From the NCBI GenBank assembly GCA_902495085.1, contig CABUWA010000007.1, positions 1-30,476 of the forward strand: a DNA stretch of 30,476 nucleotides. Direction: 5' to 3'. The notes beneath the pieces are model-generated. The model searched no databases, had not been told where the DNA came from, and saw only the letters and a program-made list of their open reading frames with translations. Origin of the DNA: an uncultured Collinsella sp. (GTDB lineage Bacteria > Actinomycetota > Coriobacteriia > Coriobacteriales > Coriobacteriaceae). Shown here piece by piece: positions 30,422-30,476 of the stretch. Both the position numbers and the translations under genes were made by a program. Every line of letters begins with the position of its first letter. Position 1 is the first letter of the stretch.

Positions 30422-30476
30422 TCAGATCCTTTCATGCATATCGAGAACGCGAACGAGCTCATCGGTCGCGCGGTCG
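30422..30476 (-). CDS. gmk: Guanylate kinase, C-terminal end (cut by window edge)
   Basis: The last 17 codons and stop of a gene entering from the right edge: DRATDELVRVLDMHERI then TGA. The stretch fits the end of guanylate kinase, where A-x-DEL-x-x-V/I-type helices are common, and gmk next to rpoZ is a widespread order. Guanylate kinase turns GMP into GDP with ATP. Catalytic parts lie outside the window, so the call is mainly from context. Confidence 0.7.
   Translation of the reverse strand, partial: DRATDELVRVLDMHERI

Overview
This window looks like chromosomal core DNA from a moderately high-GC Gram-positive bacterium. Recalled protein similarity and gene order point to class Coriobacteriia (Actinomycetota), most like Collinsella; no search was run. 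Supporting signs are a Gram-positive-type LexA box (CGAAC-N4-GTTCG), RNase J together with PNPase, the order cinA-recA, frequent GTG and TTG starts, and a comEA-comEC-holA-rpsT-lepA series. Every recognised gene lies on the minus strand, so transcription runs from right to left. I saw no tRNA, rRNA, insertion sequence, prophage or CRISPR array.

In transcription order from the right edge: the end of gmk, rpoZ and thiI (closed by a strong terminator); comEA, comEC and holA (DNA uptake and the Pol III delta subunit); rpsT (own extended -10 promoter and terminator); then a long translation, folding and RNA-processing series of lepA, dusB, hemW, a membrane-anchored DnaJ-like gene, dnaJ, mtaB, phoH, ybeY, dgkA, era and recO; then rpsO and pnp, each with a structured leader; then rnj, ftsK, a rodZ-like gene, yajQ, rimO, pgsA and cinA (closed by a terminator); and finally the start of recA, with a textbook LexA-controlled promoter.

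The genes are mostly housekeeping. They cover ribosome and tRNA maturation (era, ybeY, rimO, mtaB, dusB, thiI, lepA, rpsO, rpsT), RNA decay (rnj, pnp), DNA repair and uptake (recA, recO, comEA, comEC, cinA, holA), chromosome segregation and envelope (ftsK, rodZ-like, pgsA, dgkA) and chaperones (two dnaJ genes). Many neighbours overlap by 1-4 bases, or share a stop codon with the next Shine-Dalgarno sequence, which suggests translational coupling.

The most interesting signals are regulatory. A set of 11-bp-phased TTTGGT repeats upstream of recA recurs, with almost identical sequence, upstream of comEA. This suggests a shared and so far unidentified regulator of DNA uptake and recombination. 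The long gap between pnp and rnj holds an 87-nt rod-like inverted repeat that overlaps a 19-codon reading frame with a good ribosome binding site. The second DnaJ is a chimera in which the usual C-terminal domains are replaced by membrane segments. The lepA and second dnaJ genes share a near-identical 15-bp promoter-like motif.
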